This document shows, one piece after another, positions 9,781 through 19,880 of a stretch of 64,000 bases of DNA. The number at the start of each line of letters is the position of its first letter. Position 1 is the stretch's first letter. This DNA comes from Joostella atrarenae (GTDB lineage: Bacteria; Bacteroidota; Bacteroidia; Flavobacteriales; Flavobacteriaceae). Made by a program: the position numbers and the translations under genes. Where the stretch lies: contig NZ_JAETXX010000001.1 of the NCBI RefSeq assembly GCF_021764745.1, positions 1,009,050 to 1,073,049 of the forward strand, read 5' to 3'. The notes under the pieces are model-generated. The model made no database searches. It was not told the origin of the DNA and was given only the letters and a program-made list of their open reading frames with translations.

Positions 9781-10071
9781 ATGAGTGTATTAATAAAACC
9801 TATTATTACCGAAAAAGCAACCGCTGATAGCGAGTTGAATAATCGATATGGTTTCATTGTAGATACTAAGGCAAACAAGTTACAAATAAAGGATGCCGTT
9901 GAAGCAACTTATGGAGTTTCTGTTGAAAAAGTTCGTACAATGAATTATGGTCCTAAAAGAAGTACTCGCTACACGAAGACTGGTATTCAGCATGGTAAAA
10001 CCAATGCAATTAAGAAAGCCATCATTCAGGTAGCTGAAGGGGATATTATTGATTTTTATAATAATATATAA
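9781..10071 (+). CDS. rplW: 50S ribosomal protein L23
   Basis: L23 (96 residues) sits at the tunnel exit and is the docking site for trigger factor and signal recognition particle. The start MSVLIKPIITEKATADSE and the VEKVRTMNYG segment are typical. It lies 6 bases after rplD and 14 bases before rplB, in the standard S10 order. Confidence 0.97.
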   Translation: MSVLIKPIITEKATADSELNNRYGFIVDTKANKLQIKDAVEATYGVSVEKVRTMNYGPKRSTRYTKTGIQHGKTNAIKKAIIQVAEGDIIDFYNNI

Positions 10072-10085
10072 GCTAAAGACAAGAA

Positions 10086-10910
10086 ATGTCAGTAAGAAAA
10101 TTAAAACCAGTAACTCCTGGACAGCGATTTAGAGTAGTAAACGGATTTGACGCGATTACTACTGACAAGCCGGAGAAGAGCTTGCTCTCTTCGTTAAAAA
10201 AGTCGGGAGGAAGAAACGGTCAAGGAAAAATGACTATGCGCTACTTAGGTGGTGGTCATAAGAAGAGATATCGTATGATTGATTTTAAAAGAGCTCAAGC
10301 TAATGTGGAGGCTACTGTAGAATCAATACAATACGATCCAAACAGAACTGCGTTTATTGCATTAATTACTTATAAAGGTGGAGAGAAGAGTTATATTATA
10401 GCTCAAAATGGTTTGCAAGTTGGTCAAACTGTTGTCTCTGGATCTGGAGTAGCTCCTGAAATAGGAAATGCAATGCCTTTAAGTGAGGTTCCATTAGGTA
10501 CTATTATATCTTGTATTGAATTACGTCCTGGTCAAGGAGCTGTTATGGCTCGTTCGGCTGGTGCTTTTGCTCAGTTAATGGCAAGAGAAGGTAAGTATGC
10601 TACCGTGAAGCTTCCTTCTGGTGAAACAAGATTAGTGTTAGCAGGTTGTTTAGCTACAATCGGAGCTGTATCTAATTCAGATCATCAGTTAGTGGTTTCT
10701 GGTAAAGCGGGTAGAAAACGTTGGTTAGGAAGAAGACCTAGAACAAGACCAGTAGTAATGAACCCTGTCGATCACCCAATGGGAGGTGGAGAAGGTAAAT
10801 CTTCTGGAGGTCATCCAAGATCAAGAAACGGAATACCTGCTAAAGGATTTAGAACAAGAGCTAAATCTAAAGCGAGTAATAAGTATATTATAGAACGTAG
10901 AAAGAAATAA
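10086..10910 (+). CDS. rplB: 50S ribosomal protein L2
   Basis: L2 (274 residues) is needed for subunit joining and peptidyl transfer. The conserved C-terminal loop containing [13 protein letters not shown], with the functionally important histidine, is intact, as is the [12 protein letters not shown] region. Its ATG follows an A-rich AAGACAAGAA leader. The position between rplW and rpsS is standard. Confidence 0.98.
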   Translation: MSVRKLKPVTPGQRFRVVNGFDAITTDKPEKSLLSSLKKSGGRNGQGKMTMRYLGGGHKKRYRMIDFKRAQANVEATVESIQYDPNRTAFIALITYKGGEKSYIIAQNGLQVGQTVVSGSGVAPEIGNAMPLSEVPLGTIISCIELRPGQGAVMARSAGAFAQLMAREGKYATVKLPSGETRLVLAGCLATIGAVSNSDHQLVVSGKAGRKRWLGRRPRTRPVVMNPVDHPMGGGEGKSSGGHPRSRNGIPAKGFRTRAKSKASNKYIIERRKK

Positions 10911-10921
10911 AGTATTAAGAG

Positions 10922-11200
10922 ATGGCACGTTCACTAAAAAAAGGACCTTACGTTCACTATAGTTTAGAGAAAAAAGTTCAACAAAATGTTGAGTCTGGTA
11001 AGAAGACAGTTATTAAGACCTGGTCTAGAGCATCTATGATTACTCCAGATTTTGTTGGTCAGACAATAGCTGTACATAATGGTCGCCAATTTGTTCCTGT
11101 TTATGTAACAGAGAATATGGTAGGGCATAAGTTAGGAGAATTTTCACCAACAAGATCTTTTAGAGGTCATGCAGGTGCAAAAAATAAAGGAAAAAAATAA
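10922..11200 (+). CDS. rpsS: 30S ribosomal protein S19
   Basis: S19 (92 residues) forms the head complex with S13 and contacts the A-site finger. The family start [19 protein letters not shown] and the segment [16 protein letters not shown] are visible. It is preceded by TTAAGAG and follows rplB after 11 bases. No oddity is seen. Confidence 0.98.
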   Translation: MARSLKKGPYVHYSLEKKVQQNVESGKKTVIKTWSRASMITPDFVGQTIAVHNGRQFVPVYVTENMVGHKLGEFSPTRSFRGHAGAKNKGKK

Positions 11201-11209
11201 TAAGTAGCC

Positions 11210-11617
11210 ATGGGAGTTCGTAAAAGAGAAAGAGCAGAGCAAATAAAAGAAGCTAAGAAGAATCTAGCGTTTGCAAAGTTGAATAACTGCCCAACTTCAC
11301 CTAGAAAAATGAGGCTAGTAGCTGATTTAGTTCGAGGGGAGAAAGTTGAGAAGGCGCTTGCTATTTTGAAATTTAACCAAAAAGAAGCATCTCGTCGTTT
11401 AGAGAAGTTGTTAGTTTCTGCAATAGCAAACTGGCAGTCTAAAAACGAAGAAGCAAGCTTAGAGGAGGCAGATTTATTTGTACAAGAGATTCGTGTGGAT
11501 AGCGGAAGTATGTTGAAAAGACTACGTCCTGCACCACAAGGTCGCGCACACAGAATAAGAAAACGTTCAAATCACGTTACAATAGTGGTTGGAGCTAAAA
11601 ATAATACACAAAGTTAA
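11210..11617 (+). CDS. rplV: 50S ribosomal protein L22
   Basis: L22 (135 residues) extends a beta hairpin into the exit tunnel. The core [18 protein letters not shown] and the tunnel-hairpin region [21 protein letters not shown] are conserved. It carries a charged N-terminal extension of about 20 residues ([18 protein letters not shown]) compared with the E. coli protein, which I believe is common in this group. Confidence 0.97.
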   Translation: MGVRKRERAEQIKEAKKNLAFAKLNNCPTSPRKMRLVADLVRGEKVEKALAILKFNQKEASRRLEKLLVSAIANWQSKNEEASLEEADLFVQEIRVDSGSMLKRLRPAPQGRAHRIRKRSNHVTIVVGAKNNTQS

Positions 11618-11625
11618 GATAGAGT

Positions 11626-12351
11626 ATGGGACAGAAAACAAATCCGATCGGAAATCGCCTTGGTATCATTAGAGGATGGGAATCCAACTGGTATGGAGGT
11701 AATGACTATGGAGATAAACTTGCTGAAGATGATAAAATCAGAAAGTATATCCATGCTCGTTTATCTAAAGCTAGTGTATCTAGAGTAATTATTGAGCGTA
11801 CGCTTAAACTTGTAACCGTTACTATCACTACGGCTCGCCCAGGTATCATTATTGGTAAGGGTGGTCAAGAGGTAGACAAGTTAAAAGAAGAGCTTAAGAA
11901 AATTACAGACAAAGAGGTTCAAATTAACATCTTTGAGATTAAGAGACCTGAATTAGATGCTAACCTTGTTGCTGCAAGTGTAGCTCGTCAGATTGAGAAT
12001 AGAATTTCTTATAGACGTGCTATTAAGATGGCTATTGCCGCTGCAATGAGAATGAATGCTGAAGGTATTAAAATTCAAATCTCAGGACGTTTAAATGGGG
12101 CAGAGATGGCTCGTTCAGAATCGTATAAAGATGGTAGAATTCCTTTGTCTACATTTAGAGCTGACATTGATTACGCACTACATGAAGCTCATACTACTTA
12201 TGGTAGATTGGGAATAAAAGTGTGGATCATGAAAGGCGAGGTATATGGTAAAAGAGAGCTTTCTCCGCTTGTTGGAATGTCTAAGAAGCAAGGGAAAGGC
12301 GGCAATAACAATGCCGGTGGTGGAGCTAGAAAATCTCGTCGTAGAAAGTAA
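11626..12351 (+). CDS. rpsC: 30S ribosomal protein S3
   Basis: S3 (241 residues) forms part of the mRNA entry tunnel. It begins [18 protein letters not shown], contains the KH motif [13 protein letters not shown] and the C-terminal domain, and ends in a Gly/Asn/basic tail ([16 protein letters not shown]). It follows rplV after 8 bases in the usual order. Confidence 0.98.
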   Translation: MGQKTNPIGNRLGIIRGWESNWYGGNDYGDKLAEDDKIRKYIHARLSKASVSRVIIERTLKLVTVTITTARPGIIIGKGGQEVDKLKEELKKITDKEVQINIFEIKRPELDANLVAASVARQIENRISYRRAIKMAIAAAMRMNAEGIKIQISGRLNGAEMARSESYKDGRIPLSTFRADIDYALHEAHTTYGRLGIKVWIMKGEVYGKRELSPLVGMSKKQGKGGNNNAGGGARKSRRRK

Positions 12352-12371
12352 TTTTTTAAAGAAAAAGAAAA

Positions 12372-12791
12372 ATGTTACAGCCGAAAAGAACAAAATACCG
12401 TAAGCAGCAGAAAGGCCGTATGAAAGGTCTTTCTCAAAGAGGGCATGAACTTTCAAATGGTATGTTTGGTATAAAATCAATGGATTCATCATTTATCACA
12501 GCGCGTCAAATTGAAGCTGCTCGTGTTGCTGCCACTCGTTTTATGAAAAGAGAAGGTCAGTTATGGATCAAAATATTTCCAGACAAGCCTATTACAAAGA
12601 AACCTCTTGAGGTGCGTATGGGTAAAGGAAAAGGTGCTCCAGAATATTGGGCAGCTGTGGTTAAGCCAGGTAGAATTATGTTTGAAATAGGTGGTGTACC
12701 TATGGATGTTGCTAAAGAAGCTTTAAGGCTTGCGGCACAGAAACTACCTGTTAAAACAAAGTTTATTGTAGCTAGAGATTATTCAGCTTAA
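12372..12791 (+). CDS. rplP: 50S ribosomal protein L16
   Basis: L16 (139 residues) lies near the A-site of the 50S subunit. The start [19 protein letters not shown] and the [19 protein letters not shown] segment, whose arginine is a known hydroxylation site in some bacteria, are conserved. Gene order rpsC-rplP-rpmC is standard. Confidence 0.98.
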   Translation: MLQPKRTKYRKQQKGRMKGLSQRGHELSNGMFGIKSMDSSFITARQIEAARVAATRFMKREGQLWIKIFPDKPITKKPLEVRMGKGKGAPEYWAAVVKPGRIMFEIGGVPMDVAKEALRLAAQKLPVKTKFIVARDYSA

Positions 12792-12806
12792 TTAATTAAG
12801 AAGATT

Positions 12807-12998
12807 ATGAAACAATCAGAAATTAGAGAATTTTCTACTGCTGAGCTACAAGAACAGCTTGGTATTGTTAAGAAACAATATGCAGATTTAAAATTAGCTC
12901 ATGCCATTACACCATTGGAAAATCCACTTCAGTTGAGACATACTAGAAGAACGGTGGCTAGAGTGGCGACGGAGCTTACTAAAAGAGAATTACAATAA
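12807..12998 (+). CDS. rpmC: 50S ribosomal protein L29
   Basis: L29 (63 residues) is a small helical-hairpin protein near the tunnel exit beside L23. The pattern [18 protein letters not shown] and the C-terminal [15 protein letters not shown] helix are typical. It lies 15 bases after rplP and 16 before rpsQ. Confidence 0.96.
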   Translation: MKQSEIREFSTAELQEQLGIVKKQYADLKLAHAITPLENPLQLRHTRRTVARVATELTKRELQ

Positions 12999-13014
12999 TT
13001 CGATTCTGCTAGAA

Positions 13015-13272
13015 ATGGAAAATAGAAATTTAAGAAAAGAGAGAATAGGAGTTGTTACTAGTAACAAAATGCAGAAATCAATTGTGGTTTCTGAGGTAAA
13101 ACGAGTAAAGCACCCTATGTACGGTAAGTTCGTGTTAAAAACTAAGAAATATGTTGCGCACGACGAAAAAGACGATTGCAATATTGGTGATACAGTAAAG
13201 ATCATGGAAACAAGACCTTTAAGTAAAACTAAATGTTGGAGATTAGTTGAAATCATTGAAAGAGCTAAGTAA
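13015..13272 (+). CDS. rpsQ: 30S ribosomal protein S17
   Basis: S17 (85 residues) is an OB-fold protein and primary 16S rRNA binder. The start [20 protein letters not shown] and the [22 protein letters not shown] end are typical. It is followed after only 2 bases by rplN. Confidence 0.97.
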   Translation: MENRNLRKERIGVVTSNKMQKSIVVSEVKRVKHPMYGKFVLKTKKYVAHDEKDDCNIGDTVKIMETRPLSKTKCWRLVEIIERAK

Positions 13273-13274
13273 TT

Positions 13275-13643
13275 ATGGTACAACAAGAATCAAGATTAAA
13301 AGTAGCAGATAACACGGGAGCTAAAGAAGTTTTAACTATCCGTGTACTGGGAGGTACTAAACGAAGATATGCTTCAGTAGGGGACAAAATTGTTGTTACC
13401 GTTAAAGATTCTACTCCTAACGGAAACGTTAAGAAGGGTCAGGTATCTACAGCAGTTGTTGTTCGTACTAGAAAAGAAGTAAGAAGACCAGATGGTTCTT
13501 ACATTCGTTTTGATGATAATGCTTGTGTGCTTCTTAACCCTGCAGGTGAAATGCGCGGAACTCGTGTGTTTGGACCAGTAGCAAGAGAATTGCGTGATAA
13601 GCAGTTTATGAAAATTGTATCATTAGCTCCAGAGGTGCTTTAA
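13275..13643 (+). CDS. rplN: 50S ribosomal protein L14
   Basis: L14 (122 residues) forms an intersubunit bridge and is the docking site for the silencing factor RsfS. The start [18 protein letters not shown] and the [13 protein letters not shown] and [13 protein letters not shown] segments are conserved. It begins the spc-type gene order (rplN-rplX-rplE). Confidence 0.98.
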   Translation: MVQQESRLKVADNTGAKEVLTIRVLGGTKRRYASVGDKIVVTVKDSTPNGNVKKGQVSTAVVVRTRKEVRRPDGSYIRFDDNACVLLNPAGEMRGTRVFGPVARELRDKQFMKIVSLAPEVL

Positions 13644-13654
13644 TACATTAAGAG

Positions 13655-13969
13655 ATGATAAAACTAAAGATAAAATCAGGAGATACTGTAAGAGTAATAG
13701 CTGGAGAACATAAAGGTTCAGAAGGTCAAGTACTTAAAGTAAATCGTGAAAAGAACAAAGCGATAGTTGAGGGAGTTAATCTTGTGTCTAAACATGAGAA
13801 GCCAAGTGCTAAAAACCCTCAAGGTGGTATCGTTAAGAAAGAAGCGCTTATTCATATATCTAATTTGTCGTTAATTGATCCTAAATCAGGAGAAACTACA
13901 AGAGTAGGTTACGAGGAAAGAGATGGTAAGAAAGTGAGATTTTCGAAAAAATCTAATGAAGTAATTTAA
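13655..13969 (+). CDS. rplX: 50S ribosomal protein L24
   Basis: L24 (104 residues) is an assembly initiator of the 50S subunit with a KOW motif at the N-terminus ([20 protein letters not shown]). The ATG follows TTAAGAG, as before rpsS. It ends 2 bases before rplE. Confidence 0.97.
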   Translation: MIKLKIKSGDTVRVIAGEHKGSEGQVLKVNREKNKAIVEGVNLVSKHEKPSAKNPQGGIVKKEALIHISNLSLIDPKSGETTRVGYEERDGKKVRFSKKSNEVI

Positions 13970-13971
13970 TT

Positions 13972-14523
13972 ATGGCTTACATTCCAAGATTAAAACAAGA
14001 GTATAAAGAAAGAATAGTTTCTGCTCTTACAGAAGAGTTTAGTTACACTAACATTATGCAAGTGCCTAAACTGGAAAAGATTGTTATTAGCCGTGGAGTT
14101 GGTGCAGCTGTTGCAGATAAGAAGCTAATCGACTACGCAGTAGATGAGTTATCTAGAATTTCTGGACAGAAAGCAGTATCAACAATGTCTAAAAAAGATG
14201 TCGCGTCTTTTAAATTACGTAAAGGTATGCCAATTGGGGCTAAAGTTACTTTACGTGGAGAAAGAATGTACGAATTCTTAGATAGATTGATTACTTCTGC
14301 ATTGCCAAGAGTAAGAGATTTTAATGGTATCAAGGCTAATGGTTTTGATGGTCGTGGAAATTATAACCTTGGAGTTACCGAGCAGATTATTTTTCCAGAG
14401 ATCAATATCGATAAAGTTAACAAAGTAGCAGGTATGGATATTACCTTTGTTACTACTGCTGACACCGATAAGGAAGCAAAATCATTATTAAGCGAATTAG
14501 GATTACCTTTTAAAAAGAACTAG
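13972..14523 (+). CDS. rplE: 50S ribosomal protein L5
   Basis: L5 (183 residues) binds 5S rRNA and contacts P-site tRNA. The segments [36 protein letters not shown] and [15 protein letters not shown] are conserved. It ends one base before rpsN. In E. coli the S8 repressor site lies at the start of rplE; no such hairpin is obvious here, while one is found before rpsH. Confidence 0.98.
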   Translation: MAYIPRLKQEYKERIVSALTEEFSYTNIMQVPKLEKIVISRGVGAAVADKKLIDYAVDELSRISGQKAVSTMSKKDVASFKLRKGMPIGAKVTLRGERMYEFLDRLITSALPRVRDFNGIKANGFDGRGNYNLGVTEQIIFPEINIDKVNKVAGMDITFVTTADTDKEAKSLLSELGLPFKKN

Positions 14524-14524
14524 T

Positions 14525-14794
14525 ATGGCTAAAGAATCAATGAAAGCCCGTGAGGTGAAAAGACAAAAAATGGTAGATAAGTATGCTGAGAAAAGAAAAG
14601 CTTTGAAAGAAGCTGGAGATTACGAAGCATTACAAAAATTACCAAAAAATGCTTCTCCAGTACGTTTACACAACCGTTGTAAATTAACTGGAAGACCTAG
14701 AGGGTACATGCGTACTTTTGGGATTTCTCGTGTAACATTTAGAGAAATGGCAAATAACGGTCTGATCCCAGGGGTTAAAAAAGCAAGTTGGTAA
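14525..14794 (+). CDS. rpsN: 30S ribosomal protein S14, zinc-free form
   Basis: S14 (89 residues) is a late-assembling 30S head protein. This is the long form with a single cysteine (in [15 protein letters not shown]) and no paired CxxC motifs, so it does not bind zinc. It lies one base after rplE and 58 bases before rpsH, an unusually wide gap for this block that holds a hairpin. Confidence 0.97.
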   Translation: MAKESMKAREVKRQKMVDKYAEKRKALKEAGDYEALQKLPKNASPVRLHNRCKLTGRPRGYMRTFGISRVTFREMANNGLIPGVKKASW

Positions 14795-14804
14795 AAATTT
14801 AACT

Positions 14805-14838
14805 GGTGATAAGTTCAGTTTTACTGAAAACTATTACC
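14805..14838 (+). promoter_or_regulatory. Candidate RNA leader before rpsH
   Basis: An RNA fold is visible in the rpsN-rpsH gap. GGTGATA (14805-14811) pairs with TATTACC (14832-14838) with one G-U pair, then an asymmetric internal loop (AG and AAC), then a perfect TTCAGT/ACTGAA stem (14814-14828) with a TTT loop. The two-stem shape with an A-containing internal loop is what an S8 target would resemble, and S8 is the first product downstream. There is no T run, so translation control is more likely than termination. Ligand and role are inferred. Confidence 0.5.
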
Positions 14839-14852
14839 GCAAATAAATATAG

Positions 14853-15251
14853 ATGTATACAGATCCTATAGCAGATTATTTAACAAGAATTAGAAACGCT
14901 AACAGCGCTGGTCACAGAGTGGTAGAAATACCTTCTTCTAATTTGAAAAAAGACATGACTAAAATATTATTCGAACAAGGATATATTTTAAGTTATAAAT
15001 TTGAAGAGAATTCAGTTCAAGGAAGTATTAAGATAGCTTTGAAATATGATAAGCTAACTAAAGAGCCTGTGATTAAAAAGCTGAAGCGTGTGAGTACACC
15101 CGGATTACGTAAGTATGTCGGTAAAGATGAACTTCCTAGAGTTTTAAACGGACTTGGTATTGCTATTATCTCTACTTCTCACGGAGTTATGACGAGTAAG
15201 CAAGCTAAGCTTGAGAGTGTAGGTGGTGAAGTTTTATGTTTCGTTTACTAA
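14853..15251 (+). CDS. rpsH: 30S ribosomal protein S8
   Basis: S8 (132 residues) binds helix 21 of 16S rRNA and, in E. coli, represses the spc operon. The start MYTDPIADYLTRIRNAN and the C-terminal STSHGVMTSKQAKLESVGGEVLCFVY region are standard. It is preceded by a 58-base gap with a structured hairpin that may be its own feedback target. Confidence 0.98.
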   Translation: MYTDPIADYLTRIRNANSAGHRVVEIPSSNLKKDMTKILFEQGYILSYKFEENSVQGSIKIALKYDKLTKEPVIKKLKRVSTPGLRKYVGKDELPRVLNGLGIAIISTSHGVMTSKQAKLESVGGEVLCFVY

Positions 15252-15270
15252 TTTATAAAGACAAGAAGAA

Positions 15271-15816
15271 ATGTCAAGAATAGGTAATAGTCCAATAGCA
15301 ATTCCTGAGGGAGTTACTATAGATATAAAAGAAGACGAAGTTACCGTAAAAGGTAAACTTGGAGAATTAAAACAAACTTTTACTTCTGATATAACTATCA
15401 AGATAGAAGAAGGAAATGTTATTTTAGAACGTTCTTCAGATTTAAAAAACGTTAAAGCCAAACACGGTCTATATAGATCATTAATCAACAATATGGTTGA
15501 GGGTGTTTCAAATGGTTTTACTAAAGAGTTAGAATTAGTTGGAGTTGGATATAGAGCTAGCAACCAAGGTCAGAGATTAGATTTGGCAGTTGGTTTTTCG
15601 CATAACATTGTTATCGATTTAGCTCCTGAGGTTAAAGTGGAAACTGTCTCAGAGAAAGGTAAAAATCCAATCGTTAAACTAACATCGTTCGATAAGCAAT
15701 TAGTTGGTCAAGTAGCAGCTAAGATCCGTTCTTTCCGTAAGCCAGAGCCTTACAAAGGAAAAGGAATCAAGTTTGTTGGAGAGCAATTAAGAAGAAAAGC
15801 AGGTAAATCAGCTTAA
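15271..15816 (+). CDS. rplF: 50S ribosomal protein L6
   Basis: L6 (181 residues) has two related domains near the factor-binding site. The start [15 protein letters not shown] and the C-terminal [25 protein letters not shown] motif are conserved. The ATG follows AAGACAAGAAGAA, the same A-rich leader seen before rpsG. Confidence 0.98.
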   Translation: MSRIGNSPIAIPEGVTIDIKEDEVTVKGKLGELKQTFTSDITIKIEEGNVILERSSDLKNVKAKHGLYRSLINNMVEGVSNGFTKELELVGVGYRASNQGQRLDLAVGFSHNIVIDLAPEVKVETVSEKGKNPIVKLTSFDKQLVGQVAAKIRSFRKPEPYKGKGIKFVGEQLRRKAGKSA

Positions 15817-15827
15817 TAATTAGCAGT

Positions 15828-16184
15828 ATGGCATTATCAAAGACTGAAAGAAGACAAAGGATTAAAAACAGAATCCGTAAGGTTGTTTCTGGAACAGAAG
15901 CAAGACCTAGATTGGCTGTTTTTAGAAGTAATAAAGAAATTTATGCTCAATTGATAGATGACGTAACAGGGAAAACTTTGTTAGCAGCATCATCAAGAGA
16001 TAAAGAAATTAGTTCTGCAAAAGGTACTAACACTGAAATAGCTGCTCTTGTAGGGAAAGCTATTGCAGAGAAAGCAAAAAGCGCTGGATTTGAAGCTGTC
16101 TCTTTTGATAGAGGTGGTTACTTATATCACGGTAGAGTAAAATCATTAGCAGATGGTGCTAGAGAAGCAGGACTTAAATTCTAA
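15828..16184 (+). CDS. rplR: 50S ribosomal protein L18
   Basis: L18 (118 residues) carries 5S rRNA into the 50S subunit with L5. The [20 protein letters not shown] segment and the C-terminal [24 protein letters not shown] are typical. It lies between rplF and rpsE in the standard order. Confidence 0.98.
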   Translation: MALSKTERRQRIKNRIRKVVSGTEARPRLAVFRSNKEIYAQLIDDVTGKTLLAASSRDKEISSAKGTNTEIAALVGKAIAEKAKSAGFEAVSFDRGGYLYHGRVKSLADGAREAGLKF

Positions 16185-16190
16185 GAAATT

Positions 16191-16715
16191 ATGTATCAAG
16201 ATTATAAAAACGTAGAATTAGTAAAACCTGGTGGACTTGATTTGAAAGATCGTCTAGTAGGAGTACAAAGAGTTACTAAAGTTACTAAGGGAGGTAGAGC
16301 TTTCGGATTTTCTGCAATTGTTGTTGTAGGAGATGAGAATGGTGTTGTAGGTCATGGATTAGGAAAATCTAAAGATGTAGCTAGCGCTATTTCTAAGGCT
16401 GTTGAAGATGCTAAGAAAAATCTAGTTCGTATCCCTCTTAACAAAGGTACATTGCCTCATGAGCAAAAAGGGAAATACGGTGGTGCAAGAGTTTACATTC
16501 AACCAGCTTCACATGGTACCGGAGTAATTGCAGGTGGTGCATTACGTGCGGTATTAGAGGCAGTTGGAGTACAAGACGTACTATCTAAATCTCAAGGTTC
16601 TTCTAACCCTCATAACGTTGTTAAAGCAACTTTTGATGCTTTATTACGTTTAAGAGATGCTAGAACAATCGCAAAGCAAAGAGGAATTTCTTTAGAAAAA
16701 GTTTTTAAAGGATAA
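16191..16715 (+). CDS. rpsE: 30S ribosomal protein S5
   Basis: S5 (174 residues) lines the mRNA entry and affects fidelity. The dsRNA-binding-like N-terminal domain with [21 protein letters not shown] and the [19 protein letters not shown] helix region are conserved. It begins 6 bases after rplR and ends 12 bases before the short rpmD. Confidence 0.98.
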   Translation: MYQDYKNVELVKPGGLDLKDRLVGVQRVTKVTKGGRAFGFSAIVVVGDENGVVGHGLGKSKDVASAISKAVEDAKKNLVRIPLNKGTLPHEQKGKYGGARVYIQPASHGTGVIAGGALRAVLEAVGVQDVLSKSQGSSNPHNVVKATFDALLRLRDARTIAKQRGISLEKVFKG

Positions 16716-16727
16716 ATCAAGGATATC

Positions 16728-16907
16728 ATGGAAAAAATAAAAGTTACACAAGTAAAGAGCAGCATAAAACGCCCTGAGAGACAAAAAAGAACTTTAACGG
16801 CTCTAGGTCTTAAAGGAATTGGTCAAGTAGTGGAACATGATGCGACGCCAAACATCCTTGGTATGGTAAAAAAAGTAGAACACTTAGTTTCTTATGAAGA
16901 AGCTTAA
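16728..16907 (+). CDS. rpmD: 50S ribosomal protein L30
   Basis: This short gene (59 residues) encodes L30. It begins MEKIKVTQVKSSIKRPERQ and contains LTALGLKGIGQVVEHDATPN and GMVKKVEHLV, all typical of the family. It lies 12 bases after rpsE and 13 bases before rplO, its usual place. Confidence 0.97.
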   Translation: MEKIKVTQVKSSIKRPERQKRTLTALGLKGIGQVVEHDATPNILGMVKKVEHLVSYEEA

Positions 16908-16920
16908 TAACAATATCGTT

Positions 16921-17373
16921 ATGAATTTAAGTAACTTACAACCAGCTGAAGGTTCAGTACATAGAGACGGAAAAAGAGTAGGACGTGGTCAAGGTTCTGG
17001 TAAAGGTGGTACTGCCACTAGAGGACATAAAGGAGCTAAATCCCGTTCAGGATACTCTAAGAAAATTGGTTTCGAAGGAGGGCAAATGCCACTTCAAAGA
17101 CGTGTACCTAAGTTTGGTTTTACTAACATCAACAGAAAGGAATACACAGGGATCAATTTAAACAAGTTACAGGAGTTGGTTGATAAAGGTGTTATAAAAG
17201 ACACTGTAGATTTAGAAGTTTTAGTTAGCAACAATGTTGTTAAACCTTCATCATTAGTTAAAATATTAGGTGGTGGAGAACTAAAAGCTAAATTAAAAAT
17301 ATCAGTACATAAATTTACCGCCAGTGCAAAAGCAGCTATCGAAGCAGCAGGAGGTGAAGCAGTAAGTTTATAA
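16921..17373 (+). CDS. rplO: 50S ribosomal protein L15
   Basis: L15 (150 residues from the ATG at 16921) is a late 50S assembly protein. That start gives the family N-terminus MNLSNLQPAEGSVHRDGKRV; an in-frame ATG at 16894 overlaps rpmD and adds a non-conserved MKKLNNNIV, so I did not use it. The glycine/basic RGQGSGKGGTATRGHKGAKS segment is characteristic. secY follows after 13 bases. Confidence 0.96.
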   Translation: MNLSNLQPAEGSVHRDGKRVGRGQGSGKGGTATRGHKGAKSRSGYSKKIGFEGGQMPLQRRVPKFGFTNINRKEYTGINLNKLQELVDKGVIKDTVDLEVLVSNNVVKPSSLVKILGGGELKAKLKISVHKFTASAKAAIEAAGGEAVSL

Positions 17374-17386
17374 CCAACAAGTAACC

Positions 17387-18742
17387 ATGAAGAAATTTAT
17401 TGAGACATTAAGCAATATTTGGAAAATTGAAGAACTAAAGGGTAGGATTTTAATTACCCTTGGTCTTCTATTAGTATACCGTTTCGGTGCACAAGTTGTT
17501 TTACCAGGTATTGATACACAACAATTAGCAGAATTATCGTCTAGAACAGATGGTGGAGGACTATTAGGTATCTTAAATGCATTTACTGGAGGAGCGTTTG
17601 CTAATGCTTCTTTCTTTGCTTTAGGAATTATGCCTTATATTTCTGCATCTATTGTGGTGCAGTTAATGGGATTGGCTATTCCTTACCTTCAGAAATTACA
17701 AAAAGAAGGTGAGAGTGGTCGTAAAACATTAAACCAGATTACAAGATGGCTAACAATCGGAATTTGTTTGGTACAAGCACCAGCTTACCTATATTCATTA
17801 GGTTCTTTAGGTGTTCCAGACAGTGCTTTTATGTTAGGTAAAGGTCTAGACTTTATGATACCTGCAGTTTTAATCTTAGTTACAGGAACGATTTTCGCAA
17901 TGTGGTTAGGAGAAAAAATTACAGATAAAGGTATTGGTAACGGTATTTCTCTACTTATTATGGTTGGGATTATCGCTAGAATGCCACAATCATTTGTACA
18001 AGAGTTTGTCTCTAGAACAGCAGGTTCGAACGGAGGATTAATGTTGATATTGATTGAATTGATTTTATGGTTTGTTGTAATTCTAGCATGTATCATGTTG
18101 GTAATGGCAACTAGACAAATTCCAGTTCAATATGCAAGAAGAACAGCTTCTGGAGGCTATGAAAAGAATGTTTTTGGGTCTAGACAGTACATTCCATTAA
18201 AATTAAATGCCTCTGGTGTTATGCCAATTATATTCGCGCAAGCAATTATGTTTGCTCCTGCATATGTAGGTAGAATAGGGGCTTTGAAGGATACTGGTGC
18301 TGGTCAATGGTTGCAAACGGAGTTTAGTAATATCTTTGGATTTTGGTACAATTTAGTTTTTGCGCTATTAATCATAATATTTACGTATTTTTACACCGCA
18401 ATTACAGTACCGACAAATAAAATGGCTGATGATCTAAAGAGAAGTGGTGGATTTATTCCAGGGATTCGTCCAGGAAAAGAAACCTCAGATTATTTAGATA
18501 AGATAATGTCTCTAATTACGTTTCCAGGTTCTTTATTCTTAGCAGTAATAGCAGTATTACCAGCTATAGTTGTTAAAGTAATGGGAGTGCAACAAGGTTG
18601 GGCATTGTTTTATGGTGGTACATCATTACTAATTTTAGTAGGTGTGGCTATCGATACAATGCAACAAGTTAATTCATACTTGTTGAACAGGCATTATGAT
18701 GGCTTGATGAAAACAGGTAAAAATAGAAAAGTTGTAGCTTAA
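17387..18742 (+). CDS. secY: Protein translocase subunit SecY
   Basis: SecY (451 residues) is the ten-helix channel of the Sec translocon in the inner membrane. Recognisable parts are the first helix and plug region ([15 protein letters not shown]), the [16 protein letters not shown] loop and the C5 cytoplasmic loop [14 protein letters not shown]. It is in the usual place after rplO. In many bacteria map and/or adk follow secY; here infA starts 2 bases after it. Confidence 0.98.
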   Translation: MKKFIETLSNIWKIEELKGRILITLGLLLVYRFGAQVVLPGIDTQQLAELSSRTDGGGLLGILNAFTGGAFANASFFALGIMPYISASIVVQLMGLAIPYLQKLQKEGESGRKTLNQITRWLTIGICLVQAPAYLYSLGSLGVPDSAFMLGKGLDFMIPAVLILVTGTIFAMWLGEKITDKGIGNGISLLIMVGIIARMPQSFVQEFVSRTAGSNGGLMLILIELILWFVVILACIMLVMATRQIPVQYARRTASGGYEKNVFGSRQYIPLKLNASGVMPIIFAQAIMFAPAYVGRIGALKDTGAGQWLQTEFSNIFGFWYNLVFALLIIIFTYFYTAITVPTNKMADDLKRSGGFIPGIRPGKETSDYLDKIMSLITFPGSLFLAVIAVLPAIVVKVMGVQQGWALFYGGTSLLILVGVAIDTMQQVNSYLLNRHYDGLMKTGKNRKVVA

Positions 18743-18744
18743 TT

Positions 18745-18960
18745 ATGGCAAAACAGCCCGCAATAGAACAAGATGGAAGTATAATCGAAGCATTGTCTAA
18801 TGCAATGTTTCGTGTAGAATTAGAGAATGGTCACGTCGTGACGGCTCATATTTCTGGTAAAATGCGTATGCATTATATTAAGTTGTTACCAGGAGACAAG
18901 GTTAAACTTGAGATGAGTCCTTATGACTTAACTAAAGCAAGAATTACTTATAGATATTAA
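18745..18960 (+). CDS. infA: Translation initiation factor IF-1
   Basis: IF-1 (71 residues) is an OB-fold protein that blocks the A-site during initiation. The sequence [18 protein letters not shown], the FRVELENGH strand and the [13 protein letters not shown] end match the family. It follows secY after 2 bases and precedes rpmJ. Confidence 0.97.
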   Translation: MAKQPAIEQDGSIIEALSNAMFRVELENGHVVTAHISGKMRMHYIKLLPGDKVKLEMSPYDLTKARITYRY

Positions 18961-18968
18961 ATAGAGAT

Positions 18969-19085
18969 ATGAAAGTAAGAGCATCAATAAAAAAGAGAAG
19001 TCCCGAGTGCAAGATTGTACGTAGAAAGGGAAGATTGTATGTAATTAATAAAAAGAATCCTAGATTTAAACAAAGACAAGGATAA
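18969..19085 (+). CDS. rpmJ: 50S ribosomal protein L36, zinc-free form
   Basis: This 38-residue gene encodes L36. It begins [20 protein letters not shown] and ends in the family tail NPRFKQRQG. Of the usual zinc ligands (three Cys, one His), only one cysteine remains; the positions expected to hold the others carry S or P, N and F. This is therefore the zinc-independent form. It lies 8 bases after infA and 3 before rpsM. Confidence 0.96.
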   Translation: MKVRASIKKRSPECKIVRRKGRLYVINKKNPRFKQRQG

Positions 19086-19088
19086 GTT

Positions 19089-19463
19089 ATGGCTAGAATC
19101 GCAGGAGTAGATTTACCAAAGCACAAAAGAGGAGTTATAGGTTTAACTTATATCTTTGGTATTGGGAAAAGTAGAGCTAAAGAGATCTTAGAGAAAGCTC
19201 AAGTTAGTGAGGACAAAAAAGTTAACGAGTGGGTTGACGAAGATATCGCTGGAATTAGAGAGGCAATTGCTTCTTATAAAATTGAAGGTGAATTACGCTC
19301 AGAAGTTCAGTTGAACATTAAGCGTTTAATGGACATAGGTTGTCAAAGAGGTATTCGTCATAGAGCTGGTCTTCCATTAAGAGGACAACGCACTAAGAAT
19401 AACTCTAGAACAAGAAAAGGTAAAAGAAAAACTGTTGCTAACAAGAAGAAAGCAACTAAATAA
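19089..19463 (+). CDS. rpsM: 30S ribosomal protein S13
   Basis: S13 (124 residues) lies at the top of the 30S head and bridges to the 50S subunit. The start [21 protein letters not shown] and the C-terminal [21 protein letters not shown] tail are typical. It begins the alpha-type gene order (rpsM-rpsK-rpsD-rpoA-rplQ). Confidence 0.98.
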   Translation: MARIAGVDLPKHKRGVIGLTYIFGIGKSRAKEILEKAQVSEDKKVNEWVDEDIAGIREAIASYKIEGELRSEVQLNIKRLMDIGCQRGIRHRAGLPLRGQRTKNNSRTRKGKRKTVANKKKATK

Positions 19464-19477
19464 TTCGTAGCTTAATT

Positions 19478-19870
19478 ATGGCAAAGTCAAATACAAAAAC
19501 TGCTAAGAAACGCAAGGTTATAGTAGAATCTGTAGGTGAAGCTCATATCGCTGCATCATTTAATAACGTTATTATTTCCTTGACTAATAAAAAGGGAGAT
19601 GTTATTTCTTGGTCTTCAGCAGGAAAAATGGGATTCAGAGGTTCTAAGAAAAATACACCTTATGCTGCACAAATCGCAGCAGAAGATTGTGCAAAAGTAG
19701 CACAAGAAGCAGGTCTTAGAAAAGTAAAGGTTTACGTTAAAGGTCCAGGATCAGGTAGAGAATCTGCAATCCGTTCTATCCATAATTCAGGGATTGAAGT
19801 AACAGAGATTATCGATGTTACTCCATTACCTCACAATGGATGTCGTCCACCAAAAAGAAGAAGAGTTTAA
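19478..19870 (+). CDS. rpsK: 30S ribosomal protein S11
   Basis: S11 (130 residues) forms the platform near the E-site. The segments [19 protein letters not shown] and the C-terminal [18 protein letters not shown] are conserved. It is followed by an 82-base gap before rpsD that contains a multi-stem fold. Confidence 0.98.
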   Translation: MAKSNTKTAKKRKVIVESVGEAHIAASFNNVIISLTNKKGDVISWSSAGKMGFRGSKKNTPYAAQIAAEDCAKVAQEAGLRKVKVYVKGPGSGRESAIRSIHNSGIEVTEIIDVTPLPHNGCRPPKRRRV

Positions 19871-19880
19871 TTAATTTTAA

